Source: Chelydra serpentina
Taxonomy: Eukaryota; Chordata; Testudines; Chelydridae
Assembly: GCA_037349315.1 (NCBI GenBank)
Contig: JBAIAC010000059.1
Location: 15,036,501 to 15,100,500, forward strand
Direction: 5' to 3'
Length of the DNA stretch: 64,000 nt
The notes below the pieces were generated by a model. It saw only the letters and a list, made by a program, of their open reading frames with translations. It was not told where the DNA came from and searched no databases. Below, piece by piece: positions 42,177 through 55,030 of this stretch. The position numbers and the translations under genes were made by a program. Every line of letters begins with the position of its first letter. Within the stretch, counting starts at the first letter, position 1.

Positions 42177-44034
42177 AATCATAGAACCGTAGGACTGGAA
42201 GGGACCTCAAGAGGTCATCTAGTCCAGACCCCTACACTCATGGCAGGACTAAGTATTATCTAGACCATTCCTGACAGGTGTTTGTCTAACCTGTTCTTTG
42301 TGGAATCTCCATCATTGGAGATTTTTATCTCCCTAGGCAATTTATTCCAGTGCTTAACCACTCTCACAGTTAGGAAGTTTTTCCTAATGTACAACCTAAA
42401 CCTCCCTTGCTGCAATTGAAGCCCATTGCTTCTTGTCTTATCCTCAGAGGTTAAGAAAAACAATTTTTCTCCCTCCTCCTTGTAACAACCTTTTATGTAC
42501 CTGAAAACTGTTATGTCTCCTCTCAGTCTTCTCTTTTCCAGACTAAACAAACCCAATTTTTTCAATCTTCCCTCATAGGTCATGGTTTCTAGACCTTTAA
42601 TCATTTGTGTTGCTCTTCTCTGGACTTTCTCCAATTTGTCCACATCTTTCCTGAAATGTGGTGCCCAGAACTGGCCAATACTCCAGTAGAGGCCTAATCA
42701 GCATATCTTGCTTACAACACTCCTGCTAATACATCCCACAATGATGTTTGCTTTTTTTGCAACAGTGTTACACTGTTGACTCATATTTAGCTTGTGATTC
42801 ACTATAACCCCCCAGATCCCTCCTTCCTAGGCAGTCGTTTCCCATTTTGTATGTATTTGCAACTGATTAGTCCCTCCTAAGTCGAGTACTTTCCATTTGT
42901 CCTTATTGAATTTCATCCTATTTACTTCAGACCATTTCTCCAGTTTGTCCAGATCATTTTGAATTTTCATCCCATCTTCCAAGCACTTGCAACCCCTCCC
43001 AGCTTGGTATCATTTGCAAACGTTATAATGTACTCTCTATGCCATTATCTTAATCATTGATGGAGATGTTGAACAGAACCGGACCCAGAACTGATCCCTG
43101 CGGGACCTCTCTTGATATGCCCTTCCGGCTTGACTGTGAACCACAGATAACTACTGTCTGGGAATGGTTTTCCAACCAGTTATGCACCCACATAGTAGCT
43201 CCATCTAGGTTGTATTTCCCTAGTTTGCTTATGAGAAGGTCTTGCGAAACAGTATCAAAAACCTTACTAAAGTTGAGATATCCCATATCTACTGCTTCTC
43301 CCCTATCCACAAGGCGTGGTACCCCAGCTATTAGGTTGGTTTGACATGATTTGTTCTTGACACATCCATGTTGACTGTTACTTATCACCTTATTATCTTC
43401 TAGATATTTGCAAACTGGTTGCTTCATTATTTGCTCCATGATCTTTCCAGGCACTGAAGTTAAGCTGACTGTCGGTAATTCCTCAGGTTGTCCTTATTTC
43501 CCTTTTTATAGATGGGCACTATATTTGCCCTTTTCCAGTCTTCTGGAATCTCTCCCGTCTTCCATGACTTTTCAAAGATCATCGCTAATGGCTCAGATAT
43601 CGCCTTAGTCAACTCCTTGATTATTCTAGGATGTATTTCATCAGGCCCTAGTGACTTGAAGACATCGAACTAGCCTAAGTAATTTTAACTTGTTCTTTCC
43701 CTATTTTAGCCTCTGATCCTACCTCATTTTCACTGGCACTCACTGTGTTAGATGTCCAATCACCTTTTCGGTGAAAACCAAAACAAAAAAGTCATTTAAC
43801 ACTTCTGTCATTTACACATTTTTTGCTATTGTTTTCTCCCCCCTCCCCACTGAGTAATGGGCCTATCCTGTCCTTGATCTTTCTCTTGCTTCAAATGTAT
43901 TTGTAGAATGTTTTCTTGTTATTCTTTATGTCTTTAGCTATTTTAATCTTGTTTTGTGCCTTGGCCTTGCTAATTTTGTCCCTACATACTAGTGGTATTT
44001 GTTTATATTCATCTACTTTTATTCAGTCACTCAT
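42177..44034 (-). mobile_element. CR1 LINE, 1.86 kb, inverted, degraded
   Basis: It starts with the CR1 3' end on + ('gaatcatagaaccgtaggac'). Minus-strand frames carry the RT: 43050-43454 reads 'MPGKIMEQIMKQPVCKYLED', then '[18 protein letters not shown]', a motif A variant 'VDMGYLNFSKVFDTVSQD' and '[17 protein letters not shown]'. 42260-42643 reads the C-terminal tail. Frameshifts separate the pieces. Motif A is altered (LNF where LDF is expected), so the copy is dead. Direct repeats TAAGG at 42172-42176 and 44035-44039 are a possible target duplication. It covers the RT to the 3' end only and has no endonuclease. Confidence 0.9.
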
Positions 44035-44039
44035 TAAGG

Positions 44040-45002
44040 TTTATTTCCCATTGAAGATGCAAAGAAAAATACCTGAAAACTAGTACCTGAGCCATAGCAA
44101 CTATTTTTTTTAAAGAAACTTTTCATTAAGGCAAAGCTACAATAAAATGTTAACATACTACAACACAAATTCATGACTCAGGCGTTCACATTAATATTAA
44201 AAGAACCTGGCTCAAGATTCCAGCTTGCTGGCTGGGGAGCCCGCCTCCTGTGAGTATGCTAAACATGGTGACCAAATCTGTAAATACATATCCACTTTTT
44301 GGAGCTTCTCTTGTATGAATTTGGGTGAAAGGTTTCCCAGTATAAGGACAGTTCATCCCCACAGCCCATATTTATTGCCTAATTCTCTCTTTCATGACTG
44401 GACTGAACTGATATATCATTAGAACGTTTTCCTGTGCAATTTCCTAATAACCCATTTAAAATATTTTTTCTAGTTCAATAAGGCAATTAGTCTGACAGGC
44501 TCATTCCCCAGTAAACTTGCTTTTAAAAATGAAACAGTGGGCATCATTAATGAATATTTACCATACAGTGGTATTCCCTATACTTAGAATGTGAAGTACC
44601 TCAAATACCACAATAAATTTAACTACTGTGGGTGGTAAAGATCCAATTTAATGTTCTTCACTGTATTTGTGTACAAAAGAATTCAATGAATTAGCTTTTA
44701 AAATTCTGCTCAACAAAAACAGTTGGAGGTTTTTAAAAATGGAATTCCCTCTCCTCTACCTCAGCCCACAAAAATCACTACTAGGCCCAAACTTTCCATA
44801 CCAAGCACTAGCCTAGAACAAGCTGTTTTGGCCAAGTTCTACACTTTCAAGGGATCCGTGTAACAACAGCTAATCTGTATTTAACCAGGATCTGTCTGGG
44901 GTGCAGATAAGGCTGGAAATCTCATGAGAACGCTCTTGTGAAATTTTGAGAACTCCCAGTTTTTAGGAGCATTGGAAACATAAGAGTTGCCAAGCTGGAT
45001 TG
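44040..45002. other. non-coding, no feature recognised
   Basis: AT-rich sequence between two CR1-type fragments, with no exon or clear repeat. Confidence 0.45.
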
Positions 45003-45185
45003 GACCAGTCGTCCATCAAGTCCAGAATCCTGTGTCTGACAGTGGCCGGAACCCAGCTGCTTAAAAGAAAGATGTAGCAAAACCTGTGGCAAGCAGTTAT
45101 ATCTGGATAACCTTCCCTCGGAGAGTTTCTTCTTAACCCTATTAAGTAGAGGTTGGCTTGTGGCCTGAAACAGGATCCCTTCCAA
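45003..45185 (-). repeat. CR1/L3-like 3' fragment
   Basis: 'ggaccagtcgtccatcaagt' followed by 'ccagaatcctgtgtctgaca' and 'gtggccggaacccagctgct' is the same signature as 52797-53262. It is non-coding 3' sequence only. Confidence 0.6.
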
Positions 45186-45604
45186 AACCTAATGGACGCT
45201 ACTGAGAGTATAGCTTCCCAGGCGGTAGCCTGGAATTCACATTTACTGACCCAGAGGAAGGATGGAGGGGTTTGAACATTTAAAAAAGAAAGAACATTGC
45301 CAGACTTTGCCAACCTCAAAAAGTTCAGGCTTGGTTTGAGTTTTGGAAGAAGGTTCATCTGGTTCTTGTTTTATATGAACTGGTTGGTTCATCACTATTA
45401 TAAATCCAAAATAACTGGGGTTTCTACTGCAGAAGGAAATTCAATTATAACCACACTATTATAATAGTGTAATAAAGATACAGATGTAGTCAATGTTAGG
45501 ATCAAAGCACCCTCCCTCCCTTTCTCCAACAACCTTCTAAGTTAGACCTACTTCATACTTGGAGCCAAGGCTTTCTTGCATAACATATTCAAAAATTCAG
45601 GTGT

Positions 45605-45690
45605 CTATGCAGTATGGTTTGATTTCCAGAGTAGTAGGCAGCCACAATTCCAATAAAAGTCAATGGGAGCTGCAAGTGCTCAGCTCATCA
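45605..45690. repeat. short palindromic repeat (MITE-like)
   Basis: 'gtatggtttgatttccagag' on the left, then 'aaaagtcaatgggagctgca' and 'agtgctcagctcatcacc' on the right. It resembles 7286-7373. Confidence 0.4.
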
Positions 45691-46215
45691 CCATTTAAAA
45701 AATGACCAAACAATCCCTGTGTGTGCTCACACTCTCACACTACTTCTTCAGACACCACCTAGGCTCACCCTTACATCAGTTTTCAGAGTGGTAACACTTT
45801 CTCTGCAAAAGCCATAAATCTATTGTCAACTGCTAAAACCATCCAAAAGAACTTTGTATTGTGTTACCATAAACGTTGGGGGAGAAAATCTTTCTTGCCT
45901 CATTTATGTAGCAGCAAAGCAAAACATTTATTCATTTTACCCATGGACAACGTCATCTCCTCTGAAAAGAACCTGTGAAATAATTTCCAGCAATATATTT
46001 ATAAACGTTGTCTTTATTAAACAGTGTTCTCAGCACATTAGCACATTTTTTTGAAATTCTGGGTTCAGAACAAAGTTGTTTTTTACCCTTATTTTCTTCT
46101 GTACCATCAGGCTGTTATGCCAGTATTAAATAATTCTCTCCCAACACTTCTGAAGAGCTCTATGCAAAGATGTCCAAATTCATGTGGCTATGGCTTCCAG
46201 GGTGTAAGGTCTAAC
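45691..46215. other. SERGEF intron (minus strand)
   Basis: Sequence downstream, on the minus strand, of the SERGEF exon donor at 46215-46214. No further exon is recognised before 34202. Confidence 0.55.
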
Positions 46216-46377
46216 CTTGAGTTTGACAAAGAACCATAGAGTGTCCTGCCCCACATCCAATTAACAATGGTTTTCCAGAGCCAAGAGCTGTGATTGGCTT
46301 CGGGGCATAAACATTTGCTTCTGTGCCATCACCACACATCCCATGTTCATTCCATCCCCAGGAGAAACAATGACCAC
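46216..46377 (-). CDS. SERGEF: SERGEF internal exon (RCC1-type repeat)
   Basis: 162-nt exon on the minus strand with acceptor 'cctctcccctag' and donor CAAG|GTTAGA. It reads G-GHCFSWGWNEHGMCGDGTE, then ANVYAPKPITALGSGKPL and LIGCGAGHSMVLCQTQ. 'SWGWNEHGMCGDGTEANV.APKP' and 'GCGAGHS' are the RCC1 repeat (blade) near the end of SERGEF/DelGEF, a beta-propeller protein that binds the exocyst subunit Sec5 and is implicated in secretion. It matches my memory of the human protein closely, with conservative substitutions. Phase is 1 at both ends, so it can be spliced without a frame change. No other SERGEF exon is evident in the window except the candidate terminal exon at 33862-34202. The gene lies tail to tail with KCNC1, as in human. 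Confidence 0.94.
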
Positions 46378-48125
46378 CTAGGGGAGAGGGAACAAAAGTT
46401 TCAATGAGAATATTTGTTACAAACCAATGTAAAAAAAACAAAACTGGCTCTTTAATGGGAGGGAGTGTAATCAGCCATCTTCTAATTATCAGAGAATAAG
46501 TTACAAACAACCTGTTCCTTCCTGATCCTTAATAATGAAAAAGCAAGTAAGAGGTTTAAGAATTGATTAATACGATTACAATTTATTATTTTTACAAGCC
46601 CCACAAAAGTGTGCTGGCACCTTAAAGACACAAAATAAAACTCTCCCAGAAAGCTTACAATTTAGTGCCCCCATCCAGTAAGCTATTCTGAGAAGGCAAA
46701 CCCCAGTGCCATGCATTGAACTATTTACTTTAATCCCCCCCACACAGAGTGGCATGCAGAATCAAGGTCTATATGGACAAAATGGCAAAGGAAGGAAGCG
46801 ATACAATCATATATTTATTTCTATTTTCACTTTTAATTCTCACAGCTTTTCCTTGCGTTTCTTTTTATACGAACCCCTGGCAACTTGCATTGCTGTTATT
46901 TGTGACACCTTTCTTATCTTCTTTGATGTGCCTTACCTTTTCGTTTTTTTCTATTATTATTTACTTTTTAACACATACTCTTTCTATCCCAAATCAAGAT
47001 CAACGTATTATCATTATAGAACCTCAAAACACTCCACAGAAATCTTGTTCTATAAATGGTCAAGAGGAAAAAAACTCTTTTACTCTGAGCAGTGGTGAAC
47101 ATTCCATCCATGAAGTAGCTTTTGTGTGCCAGAATGCTCTTTTGAGTTTGTGTGATCAAACAGAAATCCACGGTTATAATGTAATTATGTTTCTGCTGCA
47201 ACTGGCTCTTTTGAATGTCACAGTGAACTAATGGTATCAAGTATAATTCTAAAGTCAAGTGGAAAACACAAAACCAAAAAATGCAATAAAAGGTCACAGT
47301 CCTGAGATAATGTAATATCTTCAAAATTCAGGAAGAGACTATTCTGGATGTTGGCCAGATCACCTTTCTCCTTTGAGCTACCCTAATCTACTTACGCTAA
47401 GTAATGCTATTACCCTGAGTGTTAAAATGTTCTTCTTTCATAATTTTTTTCAAAAATTAAAATGTTAGTAAAGCCAGGTATTATTAAACACAAAACTATA
47501 TTGTATTCTACAAACTGAGTTCCCAGTAACCTCTACATGAGATAAGTAAGAGGAATCCCTGGTGTTCTGACACAGTATAGTAGTTCCTCAAAGCTGGATG
47601 AATGTTCTATTAACAACCTGAGCTCCACCACAAGTCCACATTCAGGGCCCACACATTTACATGCAGTACCTGCCATGCTGCATGGGAATACTACAAAAAT
47701 TAACAGATGTATAGCACAGGGCCGTAAGTGTGCCGCTCTGAAGAACACGGATTTATATGAGCAACTAAACGGTTAATAGGAATTCCTTGTAAAGTTCAAG
47801 GCCAGACTATACAGCATTAAGGTATGTGAGTCAACAAATACATCACAAACCAAGGGATAGTGCTGATTTCATCATATAACAGTGATGCAGAAAAAAAATG
47901 AACTATAGCATACAGCAAAATCTACTACATTCAGAAAATCTCTTTTACACAATAATTAACACATGGAACTCATTGACATAAGATATAACTGAAGCCAAGA
48001 GCCTAGCAGGGTAAACAAAAGAGTTAAAGAATAAATAAAATAAAATAATTACACTTTGCATAGAGTATATGAACATTCACAATTACATTAGAAAAGGTAG
48101 AAGAACAACAAAATCCACTTAAAGA
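46378..48125. other. SERGEF intron, with a SINE-like fragment
   Basis: No exon is recognised. At 46586-46655 'acaaaagtgtgctggcacct' followed by 'taaagacacaaaataaaac' resembles the middle of the SINE-like repeat at 56782-57206. Two overlapping + frames at 46706-47231 are AT-rich, without domains. Confidence 0.45.
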
Positions 48126-48133
48126 GATTAGAC

Positions 48134-48452
48134 CAGGGGTCTCAAACACACGGCCCGTGGGCCACATGCGGCCCGCGGAGTTATTTCCTGCGGCCCGCCA
48201 TAGGCGCTGACTCCACTGGCAGCCAGGCTCCAAACATTACTGAGTGTTTATATTTTATTAAAACCCCTCTTTGCATTACAGTTTTAAAAAGTTAATACAT
48301 TGACTTTTAATAGAATACTATATTACTCTTCATTTTTTCATTTTTGACTATACTTTTGTATCATTGTATGAAAAGGTTGCAGTGATGCGGCCCTCAGGCC
48401 AATTAACTAGTTCTCATGTGGCCCTCGTGGTGATTTGAGTTTGAGATCCCTG
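48134..48452. mobile_element. 319-bp hAT-type transposon with 8-bp TSD
   Basis: The left end CAGGGGTCTCAAAC is inverted at the right end as GTTTGAGATCCCTG (one mismatch over 14 bp). Flanking 8-bp repeats are GATTAGAC (48126-48133) and GATAAGAC (48453-48460). The interior begins with a GC-rich 'gcccgtgggccacatgcggc' block and mirrors it near the right end ('gatgcggccctcaggcc'). There is no transposase frame, so it is a non-autonomous hAT element. Confidence 0.92.
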
Positions 48453-48460
48453 GATAAGAC

Positions 48461-49264
48461 CATTTTTCTAGATCTGTTATCTGGATACCTTCTATCCACT
48501 ATTCTGTTTTAGAAGATAATTAATTAAACTACTATGTTTTCAATGTTTTAGCATATTACTAGCAATCCAGTGTTTAATGGGTTCAGGATTAAATTTGCGC
48601 TTGTTTGTCTAACTCAACCTCTCTTCAACACAATTCAACACAACTCCTACAATACAGTGAGTATTCAGACATCTCTTTGAACATGCCTGGAGCTGCATCT
48701 AGGGTTACCCGTAGCAAGACTAAAAACCAGACACCCTTGGCCCATAGCATGGATTAGTCCTGGTTAGAATATTAAAAAACGTGAATAATAAAATAGTAGA
48801 GATACTAAATTTCAGCATTAACAAGTAGTTAATTATCATGTAATAGCTGGCAGGAAGCTAAAGGCTATGTGACACCTACTTAACTAGGCCATGCATTATT
48901 AAATCATAATTCTAAACCCAGAGTAATGATGTGCAAGCTGGTTCAGACATAAAAACATTTCCCCAGTAAAATGCCACCTATGTCTAGAACAGCACTCATG
49001 CCAAATCTTTTTTTAAGATGGAGGAAGATTCAGGGACATTTTTTCCACTTGTGGACTCCATTCAGCACTGAAATGGAAAGTAAAAAAATACAGAGAGAAT
49101 GGCTGTTCCAATGGAATTTCCAGACAGGACTGGACATGCTGGAAATCCTAAGAGAAAAGTTGGCCTCATTTCCCAGCCATTTTGCAGACTCAAGAGAATT
49201 GGGTAGTTTGAATGAACATCTGAATAGAGTGGATGCTTCTCCGTATCTAACCCAGGCTCCGAAC
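48461..49264. other. SERGEF intron, unassigned
   Basis: A 123-codon + frame (48971-49342) runs into the MIR at its end. No domain is recognisable in the part upstream of the repeat. Confidence 0.4.
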
Positions 49265-49335
49265 CACCAAAGGTCACTTAAACCTGTCTGTGCCTCAGTT
49301 TTCCCACCTGTGAAATGGAGATACCACCCATCTGC
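49265..49335 (+). repeat. MIR-type SINE fragment
   Basis: 'aaacctgtctgtgcctcagt' followed by 'tttcccacctgtgaaatgga' is the central part of a forward MIR. Confidence 0.65.
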
Positions 49336-49937
49336 CTTTTAAAAGCACTCAAATCCTGACTGGAACTTGCTACATACCATAAGTAATGAGTTTGCAATCC
49401 AGGGAAGAGTTATAACCAAGGCTTTCTTCCTGGCTATGTTGGGGAGGCAAAACTTTTTTGTTGTAACATGACGGTTCCAGTATGGAAAAGGTTGCAATGA
49501 TCTTGCATGATTACTCCCAATTCAAAGGAAATATGTAACAACTTTAATTAAAACAAATAACTGTCACCTGAAAAGTAATAATCAGATTAGTACAGACTAC
49601 TGTACTAATCAGAAATACAGATTAGAGGATAACACATTTATGGATCATGTTTTTGCCTTTTTTTTTTTTTACTTAACCAATAAAAGCCTATTGATTGTAA
49701 GACTCTACAGAGACGGTAACAAGCCGATTCCTTTCACTTTGAGTTTAAGTTATGGGAAGATTTAAGAAAAATGTTTTTTGAGCTACCAGTTTTCTCCTAT
49801 CCCCCACCCTGACCTCATCCCCATCTTCCCCCAATCAGAGTTGCATTTAAAGGTCTCTGGTCTCACTGAATATAGGAGAGCTTTTTGGGCATGTTAAACA
49901 CCAGCATGGGTAACTAATTCTCAGCAAGCAAGTATGG

Positions 49938-50095
49938 CAGTAGTTCTCAACCCTTCCCATATTGTTGCCCCCTTCGCCATTCTCAGATCACTCTTCTATC
50001 TAGCAGGGATCTATAGCCATTTAAGTGAAATATGAAGTGCTGGAAGGTCATGATCCAACAACACCTGTTTGTGATCCCCAGATTGAGAACCCCTT
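49938..50095. mobile_element. hAT-type MITE, degraded
   Basis: The left end 'cagtagttctcaacccttcc' and right end 'cagattgagaacccctta' are imperfect inverted repeats of the type CAGTGGTTCTCAAC / GTTGAGAACCCCTG. A convincing 8-bp duplication is not visible, and the right terminus has decayed. Confidence 0.65.
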
Positions 50096-50100
50096 AGTGA

Positions 50101-51930
50101 TGGTACCTTGATGTCATGTTCAACCATCAATTTCCAGTCATTTTATAGTAAGATTTAAAAGCTGTTAGGTTAGTTTTCAAAGGGGTGTCTACCCTACATT
50201 GGATTGTATGGAAGGGATGTAAAATACATTTAGATTATTGCTTACCAGGACCATTTCTGTGCATGTCTTGAATGCACATCAGTCACTACTAAGGAGTCAG
50301 CATTTGTTAAGAGTTAACACATCACAGTATCTGAAATACAGGACCTTCCTCTTAGACCTAGAGTAGGAAAACCATCTAGTCACGTTAACAGGGAATAGAA
50401 TTTTGGTAATTCTACATTTTTCTGAAACATCTACTCTTACCATGCCCTTTTCATTGTTGCTATGAGCTTTGTGGTACCAAAATATCAATGATTAGTCCAA
50501 CACACAAATGCAATTGGCTGATTGTTTCCATGGTGATTACTATTTTATTTGGTTGGAGAATTTTTATTCAGCTCCTTCAAAACCAAATGAGCTGAGACCA
50601 GCCTGTTTTGAGCCATCTGGAATAATTAAAGTGCTAGGTGGAATTGCTGATACAGCAAATATTTAAAAAATGGAAACAAGAAAGAGCAGTAGATGGCTTA
50701 CTTAGACTGATAACAACGTCTAACTACGTATCTTTTAAAAATACCACAGAGGGTTTTAAAAGCCCAGAAAACAGCAGACAAAAACATCTCCCTAAAACTA
50801 AAGAATGCCTAATGGCTTAAACGATGATGGCCTTTATTTATATGAGCAAAGAGAAAGAGTTTTGTACACAATAGGCTACTGTACATAACTACAGGGTGTC
50901 CCAATTTTACAGAAGTCGATAAAAAAGACAATGAAGTCTGGTTAAAAAAAAAAGTACTAGAGCAGGTAAGCAGCGAGGAGTTGATCTGTGAATGGTCGTA
51001 AAGGCAAGGACCAGAAACTTGTATTTGATTTGGTGGAGAAGGGAGAGCTACTGGAGGAATTCAAGAACAGTGTCATTCTCTCTCTGGAGTAACTCACAAC
51101 TGAGAGTGCCAACCAAAAGCAGAGCAGACACCCCAGGATGGTGGTATGTTCTATAATTAGATTTCACCAACCCAGTAACAAATATGAGCTCCTGAAGCAC
51201 TGTACTAGTCTTGCCATGGAGTAACAGACAGTCCCCTGGGGCACTCCAGTCTATATTACCACTCAGGCATGCTGGACGTAATGATAAATGGTCACTTACA
51301 CCAAAGATCACAAAATATTCAGGTTGCTGCCAGTCCCAAGAGACCGCTCTCTTACCCTAAGTCAATTTGTACCTTACATCTCACACCAAAGACAGCGCTT
51401 GTAGACAATCTTGTAATAAACTCATTAAAGGATTAATAACTAGGAAAAAATAAATGCGAGAGTTATTTACAGGTTAAAGCAAGCAAGCATATATACACAA
51501 ATGAGTTTCAGTCTGTGATTCAAAAGGTGACAGATTTGTAGTAATCTGTCAATCCAAAATCTCTTTCAGGGCTAATCCATGCCAAGAAGCATGGGGATCT
51601 TTTTGCTTTTGTTTAGGAATCTTTGCCCCCTGGAGTCCAGACAGCATAAAACAGATTCGGTTTCTCCTTGTGAGAAATTTTTATCCCCTCCACTCCAGAA
51701 TCCAAACCGATAGGATGAGTTCATGCATAGGTCTCCCCTTCCTGGAGGGAGTTGGGAATGCAATCAACAGGTCCTCTCTCCTTTGATGCTACACAATACC
51801 TCACTGGCCTTCAATGGGTCATCTTATATTCAGGACAAGCCTTTTATGTTCACTAATGCTTCTTTTCCTGTTTGGTGAGTTATACAATTACAATGCAAAC
51901 ACGCAATATAACTTTACACCATGGGTAAGG
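50101..51930. other. SERGEF intron; possible long unclassified repeat
   Basis: No exon. The stretch from about 51060 to 51900 ('cactgtactagtcttgccat', 'cataggtctccccttcctgg', 'tcactggccttcaatgggtc') has the feel of a long dispersed repeat such as a retroelement remnant. I have no second copy in the window to support that. Confidence 0.35.
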
Positions 51931-52330
51931 CTGTGAATTTGTCACAGAGGCCACAGAAGTCATGGATTCTGGGACTTTTTGTGTACTCCGTGACTTTTGC
52001 AGCAGCCGGTGCACCTGGCTCAGGGGCAGCTCAGGCAGCCCCAGCGCCAGCGCTGCTGGTGCAGTGTCGGGCCACCACCCCCTGCCACCAAGCAGCAGTT
52101 TGGGTGAAGGAGGGGGCAGGTGGTAGGGGCACAGGACGGGGTGAGCCAGGCCTCTGGGTGGTGCTTACCTGTGGGGGTGCCCCGAAAGCGGCAACATCCC
52201 CCTCGCTTAGCTCCTAGGTGGAGGCGTGGACAGGCAGCTCTGCCTGCAGGCACCGCCCCCGCAGCTCCCATTGCCCATGGTTCCCAGCCAATGGGAGCTG
52301 CGAAGCCAGCACAGGATTTTGTCACAACCT
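51931..52330. repeat. GC-rich dispersed repeat
   Basis: An abrupt GC-rich island in AT-rich intron. It starts 'gctgtgaatttgtcacagag', then 'gggactttttgtgtactccg' and 'ctcaggggcagctcaggcag', and ends with 'ttcccagccaatgggagctg'. I recognise this wording as typical of dispersed turtle repeats, not of a CpG-island promoter. Open frames on both strands (51921-52217, 52020-52355, 52120-52428) are compositional. Confidence 0.6.
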
Positions 52331-52796
52331 GGAGAGAGATTGTTGGGACCAACACAATGCCCAGGCTTTGTGTTTGTGTGACAAGGAAGATGGTGGTGTT
52401 TTCTAAAGTGATGGAGAAAAGAGGGTAGTCTGGAGCAAGAAAAGGAGCTCCGTTTTGGAAATGTTAAGTTGTCAATGGAGAGGCTTGTAGGAGAAAACAA
52501 CAGAGTGGCAGGCCAAATTGCAGGAGCAGAAGCAGGGAGACAATAGATTTGTAACTCATCAGTGTAGAAACAGAAGTTGAAGCCATGGGGTCTACACTTA
52601 AAATATAGGACAACATATCTATAGTGCTCATAGGTATGCTACTACAGTGCCCGTAATGCAGACATGGGCTACGTTATATGAGCTGATGAAGTCCCCTAGA
52701 GAAAAGGCATTAGAAGGAGAGAAGAGTGAGTCAAGGACAGTCATGCTTTGATTCCCTTTGGGGGTATTTTTGTTGGTTTTTTCCTTCCCTTTTGAT
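52331..52796. other. SERGEF intron, unassigned
   Basis: No recognisable gene or repeat. Confidence 0.4.
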
Positions 52797-53262
52797 CATC
52801 AGAACGGCCCTACTGAGTCAGACCAAAGGTCCATCTAGCCCAGTATCCTATCTTCTGACAGTGGCCAGTGCCAGGTGCCCCAGAGGGAATGAACAGAACA
52901 GGTAATCATCAAATGATCCATCCCCTGTCGCTCATTCCCAGCTTCTGGCAAACAGAGGCTAGGGACACCATTCCTGTCCATCCTGGCTAATAGCCATTGA
53001 TGGACCTATCCTTCATAAATGTATCTAATTCTTTTTTGAACCCTGTTATGGTCTTGGTCTTCACAACATCCTCTGGCAAGGAGTTCCACAGGTTGACTGT
53101 GCATTGTGTGAAGAAATACTTCCTTTTATTTGTTTTAAACCTGCAGCCTATTAATTTCATTTGGGGATCCCTACTTCTTGTGTTATGAGAAGTAGTAAAC
53201 AACACTTCCTTATCTACTTTCTCTACACCAGTCATGATTTCATGCCTATTCCAAGTTGATTA
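52797..53262 (-). mobile_element. CR1/L3-like LINE 3' end, inverted
   Basis: The + strand reads 'tcagaccaaaggtccatcta', 'gcccagtatcctatcttctg' and 'acagtggccagtgccaggtg', the non-coding end. The minus frame at 52987-53235 encodes an RT tail: '[20 protein letters not shown]', '[11 protein letters not shown]' and '[13 protein letters not shown]'. This lineage differs from the CR1 at 61.4 kb ('[14 protein letters not shown]'). Confidence 0.8.
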
Positions 53263-55027
53263 CTGATAAAATCCTGAAGCAACCACAGCAGCCCCACATG
53301 CTTTCAGGCAGAAATTCAATTTTTATGAACATGACAACCAACAACAAAGCTCTGTGCCAGATCTCTTTGGGATGAAACGCCATTACAAGTGATATGTATT
53401 AATACAGCTACAAATTGTTTCTAACTGAATTTAAAACAAGCATTGCAACATGTTCTCATATCTAATGATTTATGCATATGGTAGAGGCAGAGAAGGAGAA
53501 ATTTGTTTGTTGGTCTGTGGGTTAAATGGAGTAACCTTTTCACAAAGGCATGTTATTACTACTGTTCCCCTTTCCCTCTTTAAAGCGTAAATATTCTAAG
53601 CATAAATGAAATCAGGAGATTTAACAAAACAAGTCCAGTGTAAACCCAGAAAAACTCCACTTAATACTTCAGATTTCCACCAGTGTAACAAACCAGAAGT
53701 TGTCCATAAAATCCAAAATACTGTGAAATGCCAAAGGTGAAGCAAGTTTCCCCAATGTAGGTATAAATCACTTGGGTCTAAAGCCCAATCAAACTCCCAC
53801 TGAGTCTGTCTGCTTTAATCACATGCATATGGGCAACGGACTTTAGACTGCCACAGGCAGGCGATAATTAACCAGATTATTCCAGGTAATCAGAAAATAA
53901 TGTCTGCAACCAAAGCATATATTAAACTGGTTTTACTGGCTAGGAGAAAAGCACTGTTAAAAAAAAAAAAATTTTCACCATATTGCTTCATGAGGTGTAC
54001 ACAAAGGTCATATGACTACATAACACCAGGAACCTACAACTATTTAGACAGTCTTCATATTTAAATACATTGTTCTACAGGCAAGAAGTACCAATATTAG
54101 CAGCAAAGATACTTCGGGGGTTAACATAGTTACTTGTAGCATTGTGAAAGCGTCAAAGGGGGTCAATTTATGAATTTGCCAGGGTGCCAGTTAGATTTTT
54201 AAAGCTGAAATCTAACAAACTAGATTTGTCAATATATCATAGAATCCAACAGGATAACCCTTTTTTAGTGAGTTCAGGGAGCGTTAGCTTACTAGTTTTA
54301 ATGCTGGGTTCTTCTCAGGTCAACTTTTAACTTGAGCAATATTTCTCAAATCAGGACACTTGGTTATTTTTAACCAACCAACAATTTATTAATTCTCCCA
54401 AAACCACATTAATATATAATCAACACTTCTCCGCTGAAAGATAGTACACACAATTGGTTGTGTCTACACACACATTACAGTCTTGCACACAGTCATCACA
54501 GCCTGGAGTTGAGGCTCCGCAGTTATATCATGGAACAATCCAAATTATCAAGATTTCTTATTACATTTACTTAGGAACATCAATTCTCAATTCTTTAATA
54601 CCTAACACATTTATCACACTTCCAAGGATGCACTTGTCTTTAAGGCACTTTAAAGAGTGTGGTTAGTATAGTGTGAATGAACTGATCCAAAAGAGATAAG
54701 CATAGAATATTAAAAGAAATTGCTTAAAACAATTCTTTTCAATTTCTCTTAGGCCAATTCGCTTAGACATACAAAGACGCTCACATCTAAAATATGGTTA
54801 CTTGAGGTCTCACTGGAGAGACTCAGCGAGATAAGTTATTTATATTAAAATATAGAATGGGAACCACAATCTTTGCAATGAAATCTCACCACATTTTCTT
54901 ATCCGCTTAACTCTGAGTTGGGGGAAGAGACCTTTCCACATGGCTGGTCTGAGTGTTGGTCATATTTAGGATTGTTCAGCTTCTTGTTCTCACTCGTCAC
55001 ATAGTGAGAGACTTTAGTTTATGTACC
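53263..55027. other. SERGEF intron, unassigned, possible decayed retroelement
   Basis: No exon. Long AT-rich stretch with an A12 run near 53960. Taken with 55332-56700 on the far side of the MITE it may be one decayed insertion, but I see no LTR boundary or priming site. Confidence 0.35.
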
Positions 55028-55030
55028 TTA

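Noticed and set aside
46706..47231. Two overlapping + frames of 130 and 160 codons
   Set aside because: They overlap each other in different frames and also overlap a minus frame. They are rich in F, Y and S from T-rich sequence, with no domain.
51921..52500. Cluster of GC-rich frames, possible CpG-island gene start
   Set aside because: Frames are open on both strands because of composition. The wording matches a dispersed GC-rich repeat, and no exon follows.
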